This document shows, piece by piece, positions 44,791-53,978 of a stretch of DNA of 64,000 nt (its first letter is position 1; each line of letters opens with the position of its first letter). The translations under genes and the position numbers were made by a program. The notes beneath the pieces were generated by a model, which was not told where the DNA came from, made no database searches, and saw nothing but the letters and a program-made list of their open reading frames with translations. Origin of the DNA: Sphingomonas sp. CCH10-B3 (GTDB lineage: Bacteria > Pseudomonadota > Alphaproteobacteria > Sphingomonadales > Sphingomonadaceae); assembly GCF_001556185.1 (NCBI RefSeq), contig NZ_LSIJ01000057.1, forward strand, positions 10,185-74,184, given 5' to 3'.

Positions 44791-46254
44791 TTAACCCGCG
44801 GCAGCGCGCGGACCGCCGGGACGACCGCCACGACCGCGACCGCCACGACGGTTGTTGCCGCCGGGGCGAGCGCCCTCGGGCCGTGGGCCGGCCGGCCGAG
44901 CACCTTCGGGACGAGCCGCCTGCGGGCGAGCCGCCTGTGGCCGCGCCGCACCTTCAGGACGCGGCCCTGCCGAACGTCCAGCGCCTTCGGGACGCGCGCC
45001 GGTCGGGCGTGCATGATGCGTCGCGCGCGGGCGCGCTGGACCGCGCTGCTGGCGTTCCTCGCGCGGGGCGGGATCGGCGCCGATCACCTTCGCCCGCTGC
45101 GCCTTCAGCGCATTCGCCTGCGCCAGGAAATTCTCGGGCAGCGGCTGCACGGTGATCTTCTGGCGCGTCAGCTTCTCGATGTCGCGCAGATAGGGCCGCT
45201 CATCCTCGGCGCAGAAGCTGATCGCGACGCCGCTCGCCCCGGCACGCGCGGTGCGGCCGATGCGGTGGACATATTGCTCGGGGACATTGGGCAGCTCGAA
45301 ATTGACGACATGGCTGACGCCCGACACGTCGATGCCGCGCGCGGCGATGTCGGTCGCGACGAGGATTTTGACCCGGCCCGACTTGAACTCGCCGAGCGCG
45401 CGTTCGCGCTGGCCCTGGCTCTTGTTGCCGTGGATCGCATTGGCGGCGACGCCATTCGCGCCGAGCAGCTTCACGACGCGGTCGGCGCCGTGCTTGGTGC
45501 GCGTGAAGACGATCACCCGCTCCATCGTCGGGTCCTGCAACGTCAGCGTCAGCAGTGCCTGCTTCTCCGCCTGCTGGACGAAGGTGACGAACTGGTCGAC
45601 GCGCTCGGCGGTGGTCGCGACCGGCGTCACCGATACCGTCACCGGATCGGTCAGGAACTGGTCGGCGAGCTCGCGGATCGCCTTGGGCATCGTTGCCGAG
45701 AAGAACAGTGTCTGGCGGCTCTTGGGCACCAGCTTCACGATCTTGCGCAGCGCGTGAATGAAGCCGAGGTCGAGCATCTGGTCGGCCTCATCGAGGACGA
45801 GGATCTCGATGTCGCCGAGCGTCAGGTAACGCTGCTCGATCAGGTCGAGCAGGCGGCCGGGCGTCGCAACCAGGATGTCGACGCCATTGACGAGCGTCGC
45901 ACGATCCTTGCCGACCGAGGTGCCGCCGAACACGGTTGCGACCGACAGCTTGGTGAAGCGGCCATAGTCGCGCGCGCTGACCGCAATCTGGCTGGCGAGT
46001 TCGCGCGTCGGCGCGAGCACCAGCATCCGGCAGGCGCGCGGGCGGACATGTTCGTTGGCGGCGCGCAGCCGCTGGATGGACGGCAGCATGAACGCCGCCG
46101 TCTTGCCAGTGCCGGTCTGAGCGATGCCGAGCAGGTCGTTGCCCTCGAGCAGCGGCGGGATCGACTGGCGCTGAATGGGCGTGGCTTCGGTGTAGTTTTT
46201 GGCCGCGAGCGCGCGCACCAAGGGCTCGGCAAGGCCGAGATTGTCGAAGGACAT
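44791..46254 (-). CDS. DEAD-box RNA helicase (RhlE-type) with repetitive C-tail
   Basis: 487 aa. ATP-dependent RNA helicase: Q motif (AKNYTEATPIQRQSIP), AQTGTGKT, PTRELASQI, LVLDEADQM, SAT, ARGIDV and HRIGRTAR. Residues about 400-485 are a low-complexity tail of RPEGARP/AGPRPEGA-like repeats ending in Gly/Arg (RRGGRGRGG), likely binding RNA. Preceded by a leader of about 150 nt and a promoter at 46409-46437, a layout seen for cold-shock helicases. Confidence 0.93.
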   Translation of the reverse strand: MSFDNLGLAEPLVRALAAKNYTEATPIQRQSIPPLLEGNDLLGIAQTGTGKTAAFMLPSIQRLRAANEHVRPRACRMLVLAPTRELASQIAVSARDYGRFTKLSVATVFGGTSVGKDRATLVNGVDILVATPGRLLDLIEQRYLTLGDIEILVLDEADQMLDLGFIHALRKIVKLVPKSRQTLFFSATMPKAIRELADQFLTDPVTVSVTPVATTAERVDQFVTFVQQAEKQALLTLTLQDPTMERVIVFTRTKHGADRVVKLLGANGVAANAIHGNKSQGQRERALGEFKSGRVKILVATDIAARGIDVSGVSHVVNFELPNVPEQYVHRIGRTARAGASGVAISFCAEDERPYLRDIEKLTRQKITVQPLPENFLAQANALKAQRAKVIGADPAPREERQQRGPARPRATHHARPTGARPEGAGRSAGPRPEGAARPQAARPQAARPEGARPAGPRPEGARPGGNNRRGGRGRGGRPGGPRAAAG

Positions 46255-46280
46255 GGATATACTTTCAATATGCCAGCGGG

Positions 46281-46319
46281 CCCGGACGGAATCCGGGCGC
46301 GGCGGCGGGGTTTAACCCC
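46281..46319 (-). promoter_or_regulatory. Structured leader of the DEAD-box helicase
   Basis: Between the predicted start of transcription and the ATG lie stems GCCCGGA/TCCGGGC (46280-46286/46292-46298) and GGGG/CCCC around TTTAA (46307-46319). They may control translation by temperature or by the helicase. Speculative. Confidence 0.4.
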
Positions 46320-46408
46320 CCGCGTGATTTGGGAAGCTTGAGACTTGAACCGAAGCAGAGCCGGGGCACGAATGCCCGATCACGCTGCATGATGCCTCGG
46401 TAAAAACG

Positions 46409-46437
46409 CAGCTACATTGTGCGCTGCAAAAAGTCAA
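46409..46437 (-). promoter_or_regulatory. Probable sigma-70 promoter of the helicase
   Basis: Minus strand: TTGACT (46437-46432), 17 nt, TAGCTG (46414-46409). The -35 is strong and the -10 weak. It places the start about 150 nt upstream of the helicase ATG. Confidence 0.5.
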
Positions 46438-46447
46438 GGCGGCGGGC

Positions 46448-47911
46448 TCAGAATGCGCCCGGCACCTGACGCTGCATCGCATCGGGCTGCGCGGGACTCA
46501 ACAATTGCTGGTCGCGGATCAGCTTTGCCGATCCGCTCTGGGCGCTGGGTCCAACGCTTGCGGTTACCGGCGTACAGCTCTGCCCGGCCAGATAATTGAG
46601 CGCGGCGCGCGTCGACGCTTCCTGCGGATCACCCAATTGCCGTGTGAAATCGTCGGGCGCCTGACAGCTCGCTTCGACCACGCTGGCGAGCCCGGTGTAA
46701 TAATTGCCCTGGCGATTGGCGTTCTGCGTTGCAAAGGCGACCACGCGCAGCCGATCGTCGCACGCCGCCTGGTCGAGCGCAATCTGCCCGACCGGCTTGC
46801 CGAACGTATTGGTGCCGATCAGCGCGACATTGCTGCGCAAATAGGGGATCATCGAATTGATCACCAACTCGCTCGCCGATGCCGTGCTGCTGGTCCCGAT
46901 GAAGGCGATCCGGGTCGGCGCGATCGACTGCGTGGTCGGGGCGAAGTTGCGGGTCGAATTGTTCGATGATTTTTCCGGCCGGAAGGCAGTGATGCTGAAC
47001 ACATCCGATGTCGTCCGGTTGCGGCCCAGCAAATCGCCGATCAGCTCCGCGGTCGAAACCAGCCCGCCGCCATTGTAGCGGAAGTCGATGATGATGTCGG
47101 TGATGCCCTGGCTGCGAAAATTGGCAAAGGCGTCGCGCAATTGCTGGTCGGCCGTCGAAATGAACGTCCGCAAGTTGATGTAGCCGACGCGCCGCCCGCC
47201 ATCGGTGATGATCTGCGCCCCGTAACGCGACGACACCGGCGTCAGGCTGAAATCGGCTTTGGTCACCGTTACCGTGCGGGTGCCGCCAGCGTCGGTGACC
47301 TGCAGCACGCGCGACGTGCCTGCGGTGTTCGGCCCCAGCGCATTGCTGACGGCGCTGCTGCCGCCGCTGGCGATCAACGACGCGACCGTCTGGAGATTGC
47401 TTGTCGTGGTCCCGATCGCCACGATCTGGGTGCCGCGATCGATCCCGGCGGCGAGCGCCGGCGCCCCTTCGAAGCTTTCGACAACGAACAGCCGGTTTGA
47501 CGGGTCATAGGCCAGGCGAACCCCGAATCCCGCGCTCGACCCCGAATTGAAGAAGGCATTCTCGCCCGCGATCGAGGTGATGTAAGTGAAGAAGCGGTCA
47601 CGGCTCTGGGACCGCGCCGTCGCGGTCAGCGCATCGATGTATTCGCCGACCGTTGAAAATGGCGTCGGATCGAGGCTCGCCGGCAGCGTTTCAGGAAAGA
47701 GATACCATTCCCTCAGCTGGGCAAAGGCCCAATCCTGCCGCGCGCGCAAGGTGCACGTGCCGCTGGTGGGGCTGGGAGTCGGCGCCGCAGCCGCCGCGGC
47801 GCTGCCCGATCCACTGCTGCTGGTGGTGCCCCCACCCCCGCTCCCGCTGCAGCCCGCGAGCAATGCGGCGATACTGAGGGCAGTTGCGAACCGACGCTTC
47901 CGAAAGGACAT
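46448..47911 (-). CDS. S41-family (C-terminal-processing-type) peptidase, lipoprotein
   Basis: 487 aa. Signal MSFRKRRFATALSIAALLAGC with lipobox LAGC, then a Gly/Ser-rich linker. PDZ-like part (GFGVRLAYDPSNRLFVVESFEGAPA) and S41 catalytic domain: TDIIIDFRYNGGG, then FIGTSSTASASELVINSM (nucleophile Ser) and Lys in NTFGKPVGQ. Likely anchored in the outer membrane and degrades or processes periplasmic proteins. ATG 47911 follows a GTG in frame; GGAG lies about 10 nt upstream. Confidence 0.9.
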   Translation of the reverse strand: MSFRKRRFATALSIAALLAGCSGSGGGGTTSSSGSGSAAAAAAPTPSPTSGTCTLRARQDWAFAQLREWYLFPETLPASLDPTPFSTVGEYIDALTATARSQSRDRFFTYITSIAGENAFFNSGSSAGFGVRLAYDPSNRLFVVESFEGAPALAAGIDRGTQIVAIGTTTSNLQTVASLIASGGSSAVSNALGPNTAGTSRVLQVTDAGGTRTVTVTKADFSLTPVSSRYGAQIITDGGRRVGYINLRTFISTADQQLRDAFANFRSQGITDIIIDFRYNGGGLVSTAELIGDLLGRNRTTSDVFSITAFRPEKSSNNSTRNFAPTTQSIAPTRIAFIGTSSTASASELVINSMIPYLRSNVALIGTNTFGKPVGQIALDQAACDDRLRVVAFATQNANRQGNYYTGLASVVEASCQAPDDFTRQLGDPQEASTRAALNYLAGQSCTPVTASVGPSAQSGSAKLIRDQQLLSPAQPDAMQRQVPGAF

Positions 47912-47953
47912 CACGCTCTACTCCACACGCGTGCGCGAAGCAGCTTTTACGCC

Positions 47954-49252
47954 TCAGCGCTCATAGGCCTTAGGTAGCGCACCCTCTTGCGGCTGGCGAT
48001 AGCGTTTGAGCAATTCGCTCTGCCGCGTACCCAGCGGCTGCTTGACCCCGTCGATATAGACGCTTGCCACCGCGCTGCTGAGTTCGAGCGGATCGCCGTC
48101 CCAGATCACGACGTCGCCACGCCGCCCGGGGCGCAGCGAGCCGATCTCGCCGCCCAGCCCGACGGCATCGGCAGGCGCCGAGGTGATGGCGGCGAAGGCC
48201 GCGTCCCAGCTCAGCCCCGTCGCACCGGGCACGCGGCCGAGCGCGACCAGATTGCCGGCGTACTGCTTTTCCAGCCGCGCCTGACGCGCTTCATTGTCGT
48301 TGATCGTGCCGATCGAGACCTGCACCCCGGCCGCCTTCATCCGCCCGACGTTGGACTGAGTCGCAGCGAGCGTTTCGAACGCTTCGGGCAGGTCGTTGAG
48401 CGCCGAGGCGATCACCGGCACCTTGGCGGCGGCGAGGTCGCTCGCGACCATCCAGCCTTCGGACGCGCCGACGAACACCATCCGCAGCGCCGGGAAGTCC
48501 TGCTTGAGTGCGATCAGCGCGCGCATGTCCGACGCGCGCTCGACATGGATCAGCAGCGGCACCCGCCCCGTCACGACGGCACCGAGCGCGGCGGCATCGA
48601 CGCGATTGACGAGCACGTCGCGCCCCTGGTCGAGATAGGCACCGGGCGCGCGCGCATAGGCCTGGGCTGATTTGAGCGCGTCGCGGAAGGCGGTCAGCGC
48701 CGCCGGACGGCTGCCGCCTGCGGCCCCCGCGCCCGACTCGCCATATTCCATGAACTGGAAGGCGCGCGGCGTGCTGACGGTGTTGTTGTCGGCACCGAGA
48801 TCGATAATCGCCCCCTGCCCCGCGAAGATCGAACCGCGCGTGGTCGGGGCGACCACTGCCCGCGTGATCCCTTCGGCGCGGTTGAGCGCGATCGAGCTGG
48901 TCCGCGGATTGACGGCGGGCGCGATGTCGATCCCGGCGTGGAACGGCGAATTGTTGGCGCCCGCGTCATTGGTTTCGTCGACGCCGTCGACTTCGATGAT
49001 GCCCATGCGCGTGAAGCCCGCAACGATGCCCGGCGTGACATAGCGTCCGCCGGCGTCGACCGTCTCGACCCCGGCAGGCACGGCGACATTCTTGCCCGCC
49101 GCGACGACCTTGCCGTCGCGGACGACGACAGTGCCGCCGTCGATCGGCGCCGAGCCGTCGCCGATGACGAGGCGGGCGTTGGTGATCGCCACCGACTGGG
49201 CAGCGGCAGGGCTGGCGAGAAACGCCGCGGTGAGCAGGAGCAGGCGCTTCAC
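47954..49252 (-). CDS. Amidohydrolase-like periplasmic protein lacking metal ligands (probable pseudoenzyme)
   Basis: 432 aa. Signal peptide (KRLLLLTAAFLASPAAAQS). Amidohydrolase fold with VTPGIVAGFTRMG where active members have PGxxDxHxHxG: both first His are missing. The later ligands are also changed (LIHVERASD, FVGASEGWM, IGTINDNEA). GTG start overlaps the next gene's stop by 4 nt, and GGGAG lies 7 nt upstream. The partner (49249-50691) keeps its ligands, so this one may be a regulatory or structural subunit. Confidence 0.85.
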   Translation of the reverse strand: MKRLLLLTAAFLASPAAAQSVAITNARLVIGDGSAPIDGGTVVVRDGKVVAAGKNVAVPAGVETVDAGGRYVTPGIVAGFTRMGIIEVDGVDETNDAGANNSPFHAGIDIAPAVNPRTSSIALNRAEGITRAVVAPTTRGSIFAGQGAIIDLGADNNTVSTPRAFQFMEYGESGAGAAGGSRPAALTAFRDALKSAQAYARAPGAYLDQGRDVLVNRVDAAALGAVVTGRVPLLIHVERASDMRALIALKQDFPALRMVFVGASEGWMVASDLAAAKVPVIASALNDLPEAFETLAATQSNVGRMKAAGVQVSIGTINDNEARQARLEKQYAGNLVALGRVPGATGLSWDAAFAAITSAPADAVGLGGEIGSLRPGRRGDVVIWDGDPLELSSAVASVYIDGVKQPLGTRQSELLKRYRQPQEGALPKAYER

Positions 49253-50691
49253 TTCACATCTCCCGAGCCGGGCTGACCAAGTTCGAAATCGGATACCGGC
49301 CGCCGTCGCGGATCATTGGCGTCATAGAGCAGCGCGCCGTCGATCCACACCTTTTCGGGTCGTGCGTAGACGCTGAACGGATTGCCGTTCCACAGCACGA
49401 CATCGGCCATCTTGCCGGGCTTCAGGCTGCCGGTCTTGTCGGCGATGCCGAGCGCCTTGGCGGGGTTGATCGTCAGCCAGGTCCAGGCCTGCGCATCGCT
49501 GATCTGCATCCCCGCCCGGCGCCCCGCAGCGAGCGCCTTGGCGACTTCCTGATTGAGCCGCTGGATGCCGTTGGCGTCGTCCGAATGGATCATCGCGCAG
49601 GCACCGGCATTTTCGAGCAGCGGCAGATTTTCGCTGATCGCGTCATAGGATTCCATCTTGAAACCCCACCAGTCGGCCCAGACCGCCGCGCAAGTGCCAT
49701 TGGCCTTGAGCAGGTCGCCGATCTTGTACGCCTCGACCGCGTGGTGGAACGCCGTGACCTTGTAGCCGAACTCCTTGGCCATATCCATGACGATGGCCAT
49801 TTCGTCGGCGCGGTAGCAGTGGTTCTGGACGAGGATGTCGCCCGCCAGCACACCGCGCAAGGTATCCATCCCGATGTCACGCGCGGGGATGTCACCGCCG
49901 TCCCTTTCATATTTGTCCCAGCGGCGCTTATATTCGACCGCGCGCGCCCAGGTCTGGCGATTGACCGCGACATTGCCCATCCGGGTCGACGGCTGGCGGC
50001 CCTTGGCGCCATAGACGCGCTTGGGATTCTCGCCGCACGCCATCTTCAGGCCATAGGGCGCGCCGGGGAATTTCATGCCCTGTTCGGTGCGCGCATAGAC
50101 GTTCTTGAGCACCACCGATCGCCCGCCGAACAGATTGGCCGAGCCGGGCAGGATTTGCAGCGTCGTCACGCCGCCATTGGCAAGCGCGCGGCTGAAGCCG
50201 GGATCCTGCGGCCAGACGCTGTGTTCGGCCCAGACGTCGGCGGTGACGGGGCCGGTCGCTTCGTTACCGTCCGAATGCGCCTGCACGCCGGGTGAGGGAT
50301 AGTCGCCCAAGTGGCTGTGGATGTCGATGATGCCGGGGGTGAGGTACTTACCGGTCCCGTCGATCGTCGTCACGCCGGCGGGGGCCTGCACCGTTTCGCC
50401 GACCGCGACGATCTTGCCGTCCGCGAACAACGCCTGCCCGCGCTCGATCTTGCCACCCTCGCCGTCGTAGATGGTGACGTTGGTGACCAACGTCGGCACG
50501 CCGGGATAGGGCTTGTAGGTCGAGGGGAAGGGATCGCGGTTATAGGTCTTGCCGGGCGACGGCTTGGGCGCAGGGGCGGATGCAGCCTCGGCCTTGGGTT
50601 TGGCGACTCCGTCGGTGGCGCAACTGGCGAGCGCCAGCGCAGCCGACAGCGCACCGAGCATGGGAAGGCCGCTCGGCAAGTTCGTTCGCAT
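49249..50691 (-). CDS. Amidohydrolase, periplasmic lipoprotein
   Basis: 480 aa. Lipobox LALASC (about residue 24). Imidazolonepropionase-like amidohydrolase with metal ligands visible: IIDIHSHLGDYP (HxH), LVQNHCYRADE, TAFHHAVEAY, MIHSDDANG (Asp); ending KMADVVLWNGNP. Substrate unknown; the genus of such periplasmic enzymes often acts on cyclic amides or aminoacyl esters. ATG at 50691 is chosen over longer frames (GGGG 8 nt upstream, signal peptide). First of a two-gene operon with the metal-less partner. Confidence 0.9.
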   Translation of the reverse strand: MRTNLPSGLPMLGALSAALALASCATDGVAKPKAEAASAPAPKPSPGKTYNRDPFPSTYKPYPGVPTLVTNVTIYDGEGGKIERGQALFADGKIVAVGETVQAPAGVTTIDGTGKYLTPGIIDIHSHLGDYPSPGVQAHSDGNEATGPVTADVWAEHSVWPQDPGFSRALANGGVTTLQILPGSANLFGGRSVVLKNVYARTEQGMKFPGAPYGLKMACGENPKRVYGAKGRQPSTRMGNVAVNRQTWARAVEYKRRWDKYERDGGDIPARDIGMDTLRGVLAGDILVQNHCYRADEMAIVMDMAKEFGYKVTAFHHAVEAYKIGDLLKANGTCAAVWADWWGFKMESYDAISENLPLLENAGACAMIHSDDANGIQRLNQEVAKALAAGRRAGMQISDAQAWTWLTINPAKALGIADKTGSLKPGKMADVVLWNGNPFSVYARPEKVWIDGALLYDANDPRRRPVSDFELGQPGSGDVK

Positions 50692-50771
50692 TTCGTTGGT
50701 TCCCCTTTGCCTGATCCGGCCTGTTTCGACCGCAACATTCCGCCAATACCGGCGGCTGTCAATCACACCGA

Positions 50772-51536
50772 TCAGCGGGGTAGCGCGGCGACCGCGGCGA
50801 TCATCGGCGTCTGCGGAATCTGGATCGCGCCGCTGCGCGGACGGTCGAGATCGAGGATCGTCGCGAACGCCAGCGCCAGCAGCACGAACAAGGCGCCGCC
50901 GGCGATCCGGTGTCGCCCGCCGCTGGCCGCCACGGCATGGCCGAGCATCGCCGCCGCGAAGACGCAGTAGAGCGTCAGCAGTCCGATGACGCTTTCGGGC
51001 AAGACCGCGTCGATTGTCGCGCGGCGCTCGGTCGCGACGTCGCCCATCGTGTCGAGCGCCTGCATCACCAGCGATGTGACTGCCGGTTTCGATTCGATTC
51101 GAGCCGCCGCGATCGTCTGCGCATTCAGCGCAGCACCCAGCCGGTCGCTCTCCGCCCGCGCGGTGGTGCGCGCGGCGCTCGCAGGCAGATTGCCGACGCG
51201 TACGCGCGCTTCGGCATAGGCCAACAAACGCCGATGGATTGCCGCCCGCATCGGCGCGTCGAGCAATTCCACCCGATGCGCAAAGGTGCTGATCGCATTC
51301 GCTTCGGCAACGACCAGCGCACGGCGATGTTCGTGCCGCTCGAGTGCCAGCGAAAAGGAAAAGCCGAGCAGCAGCGCCAGCAGGCCAAGCACGCCCGACA
51401 GGATAAAGCCTTCGTCGGTGCTGCCCGTGCCCCCGCGATTGAAGCGGCGCTGCGCCGCCAGCCCGAACTCGTGCGCCACCAGCATCGCGACCAGCAACCC
51501 GATCGCGAGCACGGCGAGTGGCCAGTCGGTCAGCAC
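50772..51536 (-). CDS. DUF4239/bestrophin-like membrane protein
   Basis: 254 aa. TM segments about residues 6-24, 45-66, 180-200 and 212-232, with a cytosolic or periplasmic helical region between (A/R-rich). The pattern LGLLALLLGFSFSLALERHEHRRALVVAEANAIS near the first TM pair is typical of the DUF4239 family. Function unknown. GTG start; 15 bp after the acyl-CoA dehydrogenase gene. Confidence 0.75.
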   Translation of the reverse strand: MLTDWPLAVLAIGLLVAMLVAHEFGLAAQRRFNRGGTGSTDEGFILSGVLGLLALLLGFSFSLALERHEHRRALVVAEANAISTFAHRVELLDAPMRAAIHRRLLAYAEARVRVGNLPASAARTTARAESDRLGAALNAQTIAAARIESKPAVTSLVMQALDTMGDVATERRATIDAVLPESVIGLLTLYCVFAAAMLGHAVAASGGRHRIAGGALFVLLALAFATILDLDRPRSGAIQIPQTPMIAAVAALPR

Positions 51537-51552
51537 CTTCCCCTCGACCGCG

Positions 51553-52704
51553 TTACAGCGAGCGGCCGATCAGTTCCTTCATGATCTCGTTCGTCCCGCC
51601 GTAAATCCGGCTCACCCGTGCGGCGCGCCACATCCGTGCGATCGGATATTCGTTCATATAGCCAGCACCGCCGTGGAGCTGGAGGCACTTGTCCATCACT
51701 TCCCATTGCAGCTCGGTGTGCCAAAGCTTGGCCGCGGCGCCTTCGGTCGGGGTGAGTTCGCCAGCAAGATGGCGCTTGATCGCCCAGTCGAGATGCGCCC
51801 AGCCGACCTGCAGCTTGGCCTTCAGGTCCGCCAGCACGAAGCGCGTGTTCTGGAAATCGAAGACCATGCCCGCGAACGCCTTGCGCGTCTTGGTGAACTC
51901 GACCGTCTCGTCGAACGCCTTTTGCGCCGATGCCTGCGTGCCGACCGCGATCGACAGCCGTTCCTGCGGCAACTGGCTCATCAGGTAGATAAAGCCCTTG
52001 CCTTCCTCGCCAAGGCAATTGGTCATCGGCACGCGCACGTCTTCGAAGAACAGCTCCGACGTGTCGGCAGCGTCCTGACCGATCTTGTCGAGCTTGCGGC
52101 CGCGCTGAAACCCTTCGCGGTCGGCCTCGACGAGGATGATCGACATGCCCTTGTACGCGGGCTTGGCGTCGGGATCGGTCTTGGCGACGACAAGGATCAG
52201 ATCGGCGTTCTGGCCATTGGTGATATAGGTCTTGCTGCCATTGACGACATAGTGATTGCCGTCCTTGACTGCGCTGGTGCGGATCGCCTGAAGGTCGCTG
52301 CCGGTGCCGGGCTCGGTCATCGCAATCGCGGTGATCGTCTCGCCGCTGACGAGGCGCGGCAGCCACTGCTTCTTCTGTTCCTCGCTACCGTAAGCGACGA
52401 TGTAATCGCAGACGATGTCCGACTGGAGCGAGAAGCCGGCGGGCACGCCGAGATAGCTCATTTCCTCATCGACGATCGCGTTATAGCCGAAATCGAGGCC
52501 CAGGCCGCCGTAGGCCTCGGGTACGGTCGGGCACAGCATCCCGACCTCGCCGGCCTTGCGCCAGAATTCCTTGGGAACAAGCCGGTTCTTCTCCCATTCG
52601 CCGACATTCGGGACGCCTTCCTTCTGCAGAAAGCTGCGCACCGTCTGGCGGAACGCCTCGTGATCCTCGTTATAGGCAAAGCGGCCGGGGAGCGTGTCGA
52701 GCAT
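51553..52704 (-). CDS. Acyl-CoA dehydrogenase, long-chain/isovaleryl clade
   Basis: 383 aa. FAD-dependent alpha,beta-dehydrogenation of acyl-CoA. ITAIAMTEPGTGSDL, VNGSKTYITNG, LHGGAGYMNEYPI, SRIYGGTNEIMKELI. The usual catalytic Glu in YEGTxE is Gly (YGGTNE); in the long-chain and isovaleryl clade the base sits instead in helix G, here Glu in FDETVEFTKTRKAF. Substrate is therefore likely long or branched. Downstream DUF4239 gene is co-oriented. Confidence 0.92.
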   Translation of the reverse strand: MLDTLPGRFAYNEDHEAFRQTVRSFLQKEGVPNVGEWEKNRLVPKEFWRKAGEVGMLCPTVPEAYGGLGLDFGYNAIVDEEMSYLGVPAGFSLQSDIVCDYIVAYGSEEQKKQWLPRLVSGETITAIAMTEPGTGSDLQAIRTSAVKDGNHYVVNGSKTYITNGQNADLILVVAKTDPDAKPAYKGMSIILVEADREGFQRGRKLDKIGQDAADTSELFFEDVRVPMTNCLGEEGKGFIYLMSQLPQERLSIAVGTQASAQKAFDETVEFTKTRKAFAGMVFDFQNTRFVLADLKAKLQVGWAHLDWAIKRHLAGELTPTEGAAAKLWHTELQWEVMDKCLQLHGGAGYMNEYPIARMWRAARVSRIYGGTNEIMKELIGRSL

Positions 52705-52814
52705 GTCAGTCCTCTCGTGGTTCTTTTGCCGACAGGTTGCGTGTCGAAACCGACCGGGTCAATCCCTCCGTGCGGCCCCCTTTGACCGTCGATGACATTT
52801 CCGATGGCGCCTAC

Positions 52815-52888
52815 CTTGTCGAAGCACCGCTCTTCCTTCTAAGCCGGGGGTAGATAGAACAGCCCTTCGACAAGCTCAGGGCGAACGG
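52815..52888. repeat. Dispersed palindrome, family 6
   Basis: Inverted arms CTTGTCGAAG (52815-52824) and CTTCGACAAG (52865-52874); the right side continues CTCAGGGCGAACGG. Upstream of the FAH gene, whose GAGAGG ribosome site begins right after it. Confidence 0.75.
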
Positions 52889-52903
52889 CGAGAGGATCCT
52901 TCG

Positions 52904-53911
52904 ATGAAATTGGCCAGCCTCAAGCACGGGCGAGACGGGAAGCTCGTCGTGGTGTCGAACGATCTCGCCTGGTGCGCCGATGCCACGCATATCGCGCCGA
53001 CCCTGCAGGCAGCACTCGACGACTGGGACCGGCTGCTGCCCGATCTGCGCAACCTGCACACCGACCTGCAGCATGAAATGATCCCGATGCGGCGCTTCCA
53101 CGAGCATGCCGCCGCAGCCCCGCTGCCCCGCGCGTACCAATGGGCGGACGGCTCGGCCTATGTGAACCATGTCGCGCTGGTGCGGCAGGCGCGCGGCGCC
53201 GAAATGCCCGAGACCTTCTGGCACGATCCGTTGATGTACCAGGGCGGCAGCGACGGCTTCCTCGGCCCGCGCGATCCGATTCCGCTGAAGGACGAAAGCT
53301 GGGGCTGCGATCTCGAGGCCGAAGTCGTCGTCGTCACCGGCGACGTGCCCATGGGCGCGACCCGCGATGAGGCACTGGCGGCGGTGCGGCTGGTCGGCCT
53401 CACCAACGACGTGTCGTTGCGCAATCTCATCCCCGGCGAGCTCGCCAAGGGCTTCGGCTTCTTCCAGTCGAAGCCCGCGAGCGCTTTCTCGCCCGTCTTC
53501 GTCACCCCCGACGCGCTCGGTGATTGGTGGCAGGACGGCAAGCTGCACCGCAAGCTGATGGTCGACCTCAACGGCCAGCCCTTCGGCCGCGCAGAGGCGG
53601 GCGTCGACATGACTTTCGACTTCGGCACGCTGATCGCGCACGCCGCAAAGACGCGCACGCTGGGTGCGGGCACGATCATCGGCTCGGGCACCGTCAGCAA
53701 CCGCGATGCCGATGGCGGCCCCGGCAAGCCGATCAGCGAAGGCGGCGTCGGCTATAGCTGCCTCGCCGAAATCCGCACCGTCGAGACGATCCGGAGCGGC
53801 ACCGCGACGACGCCGTTCCTGAAAGCCGGTGACACCGTCCGCATCTGGGCCGAGGATGACAGGCACCACCCGATTTTCGGGGCGATCGAACAAACCGTGG
53901 TGGCGGTCTAG
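52904..53911 (+). CDS. Fumarylacetoacetate hydrolase-family protein
   Basis: 335 aa. FAH fold with metal ligands Glu/Asp in WGCDLEAEVVVVTG and active region GLTNDVSLRNLIPGEL, KGFGFFQSKPASAFSPVFVTPD, GSGTVSNRD. Members split C-C bonds in acyl pyruvates or hydrolyse/decarboxylate ring-cleavage products of aromatic degradation; exact substrate unknown. Ribosome site GAGAGG 8 nt from ATG. Next gene haloalkane dehalogenase, 67 bp away. Confidence 0.9.
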   Translation: MKLASLKHGRDGKLVVVSNDLAWCADATHIAPTLQAALDDWDRLLPDLRNLHTDLQHEMIPMRRFHEHAAAAPLPRAYQWADGSAYVNHVALVRQARGAEMPETFWHDPLMYQGGSDGFLGPRDPIPLKDESWGCDLEAEVVVVTGDVPMGATRDEALAAVRLVGLTNDVSLRNLIPGELAKGFGFFQSKPASAFSPVFVTPDALGDWWQDGKLHRKLMVDLNGQPFGRAEAGVDMTFDFGTLIAHAAKTRTLGAGTIIGSGTVSNRDADGGPGKPISEGGVGYSCLAEIRTVETIRSGTATTPFLKAGDTVRIWAEDDRHHPIFGAIEQTVVAV

Positions 53912-53935
53912 TCGTCGATTGCGCGGTGGGCGCAT

Positions 53936-53948
53936 CTTATGACATAAG
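53936..53948. promoter_or_regulatory. Short operator-like palindrome upstream of dehalogenase gene
   Basis: CTTATGACATAAG (13 bp, perfect palindrome about a central A) lies 30 bp before the dehalogenase ATG. Could be an operator; no regulator gene is adjacent. Confidence 0.45.
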
Positions 53949-53978
53949 CTGTGTCACAAGAGTCGAATCGAGGACGCC

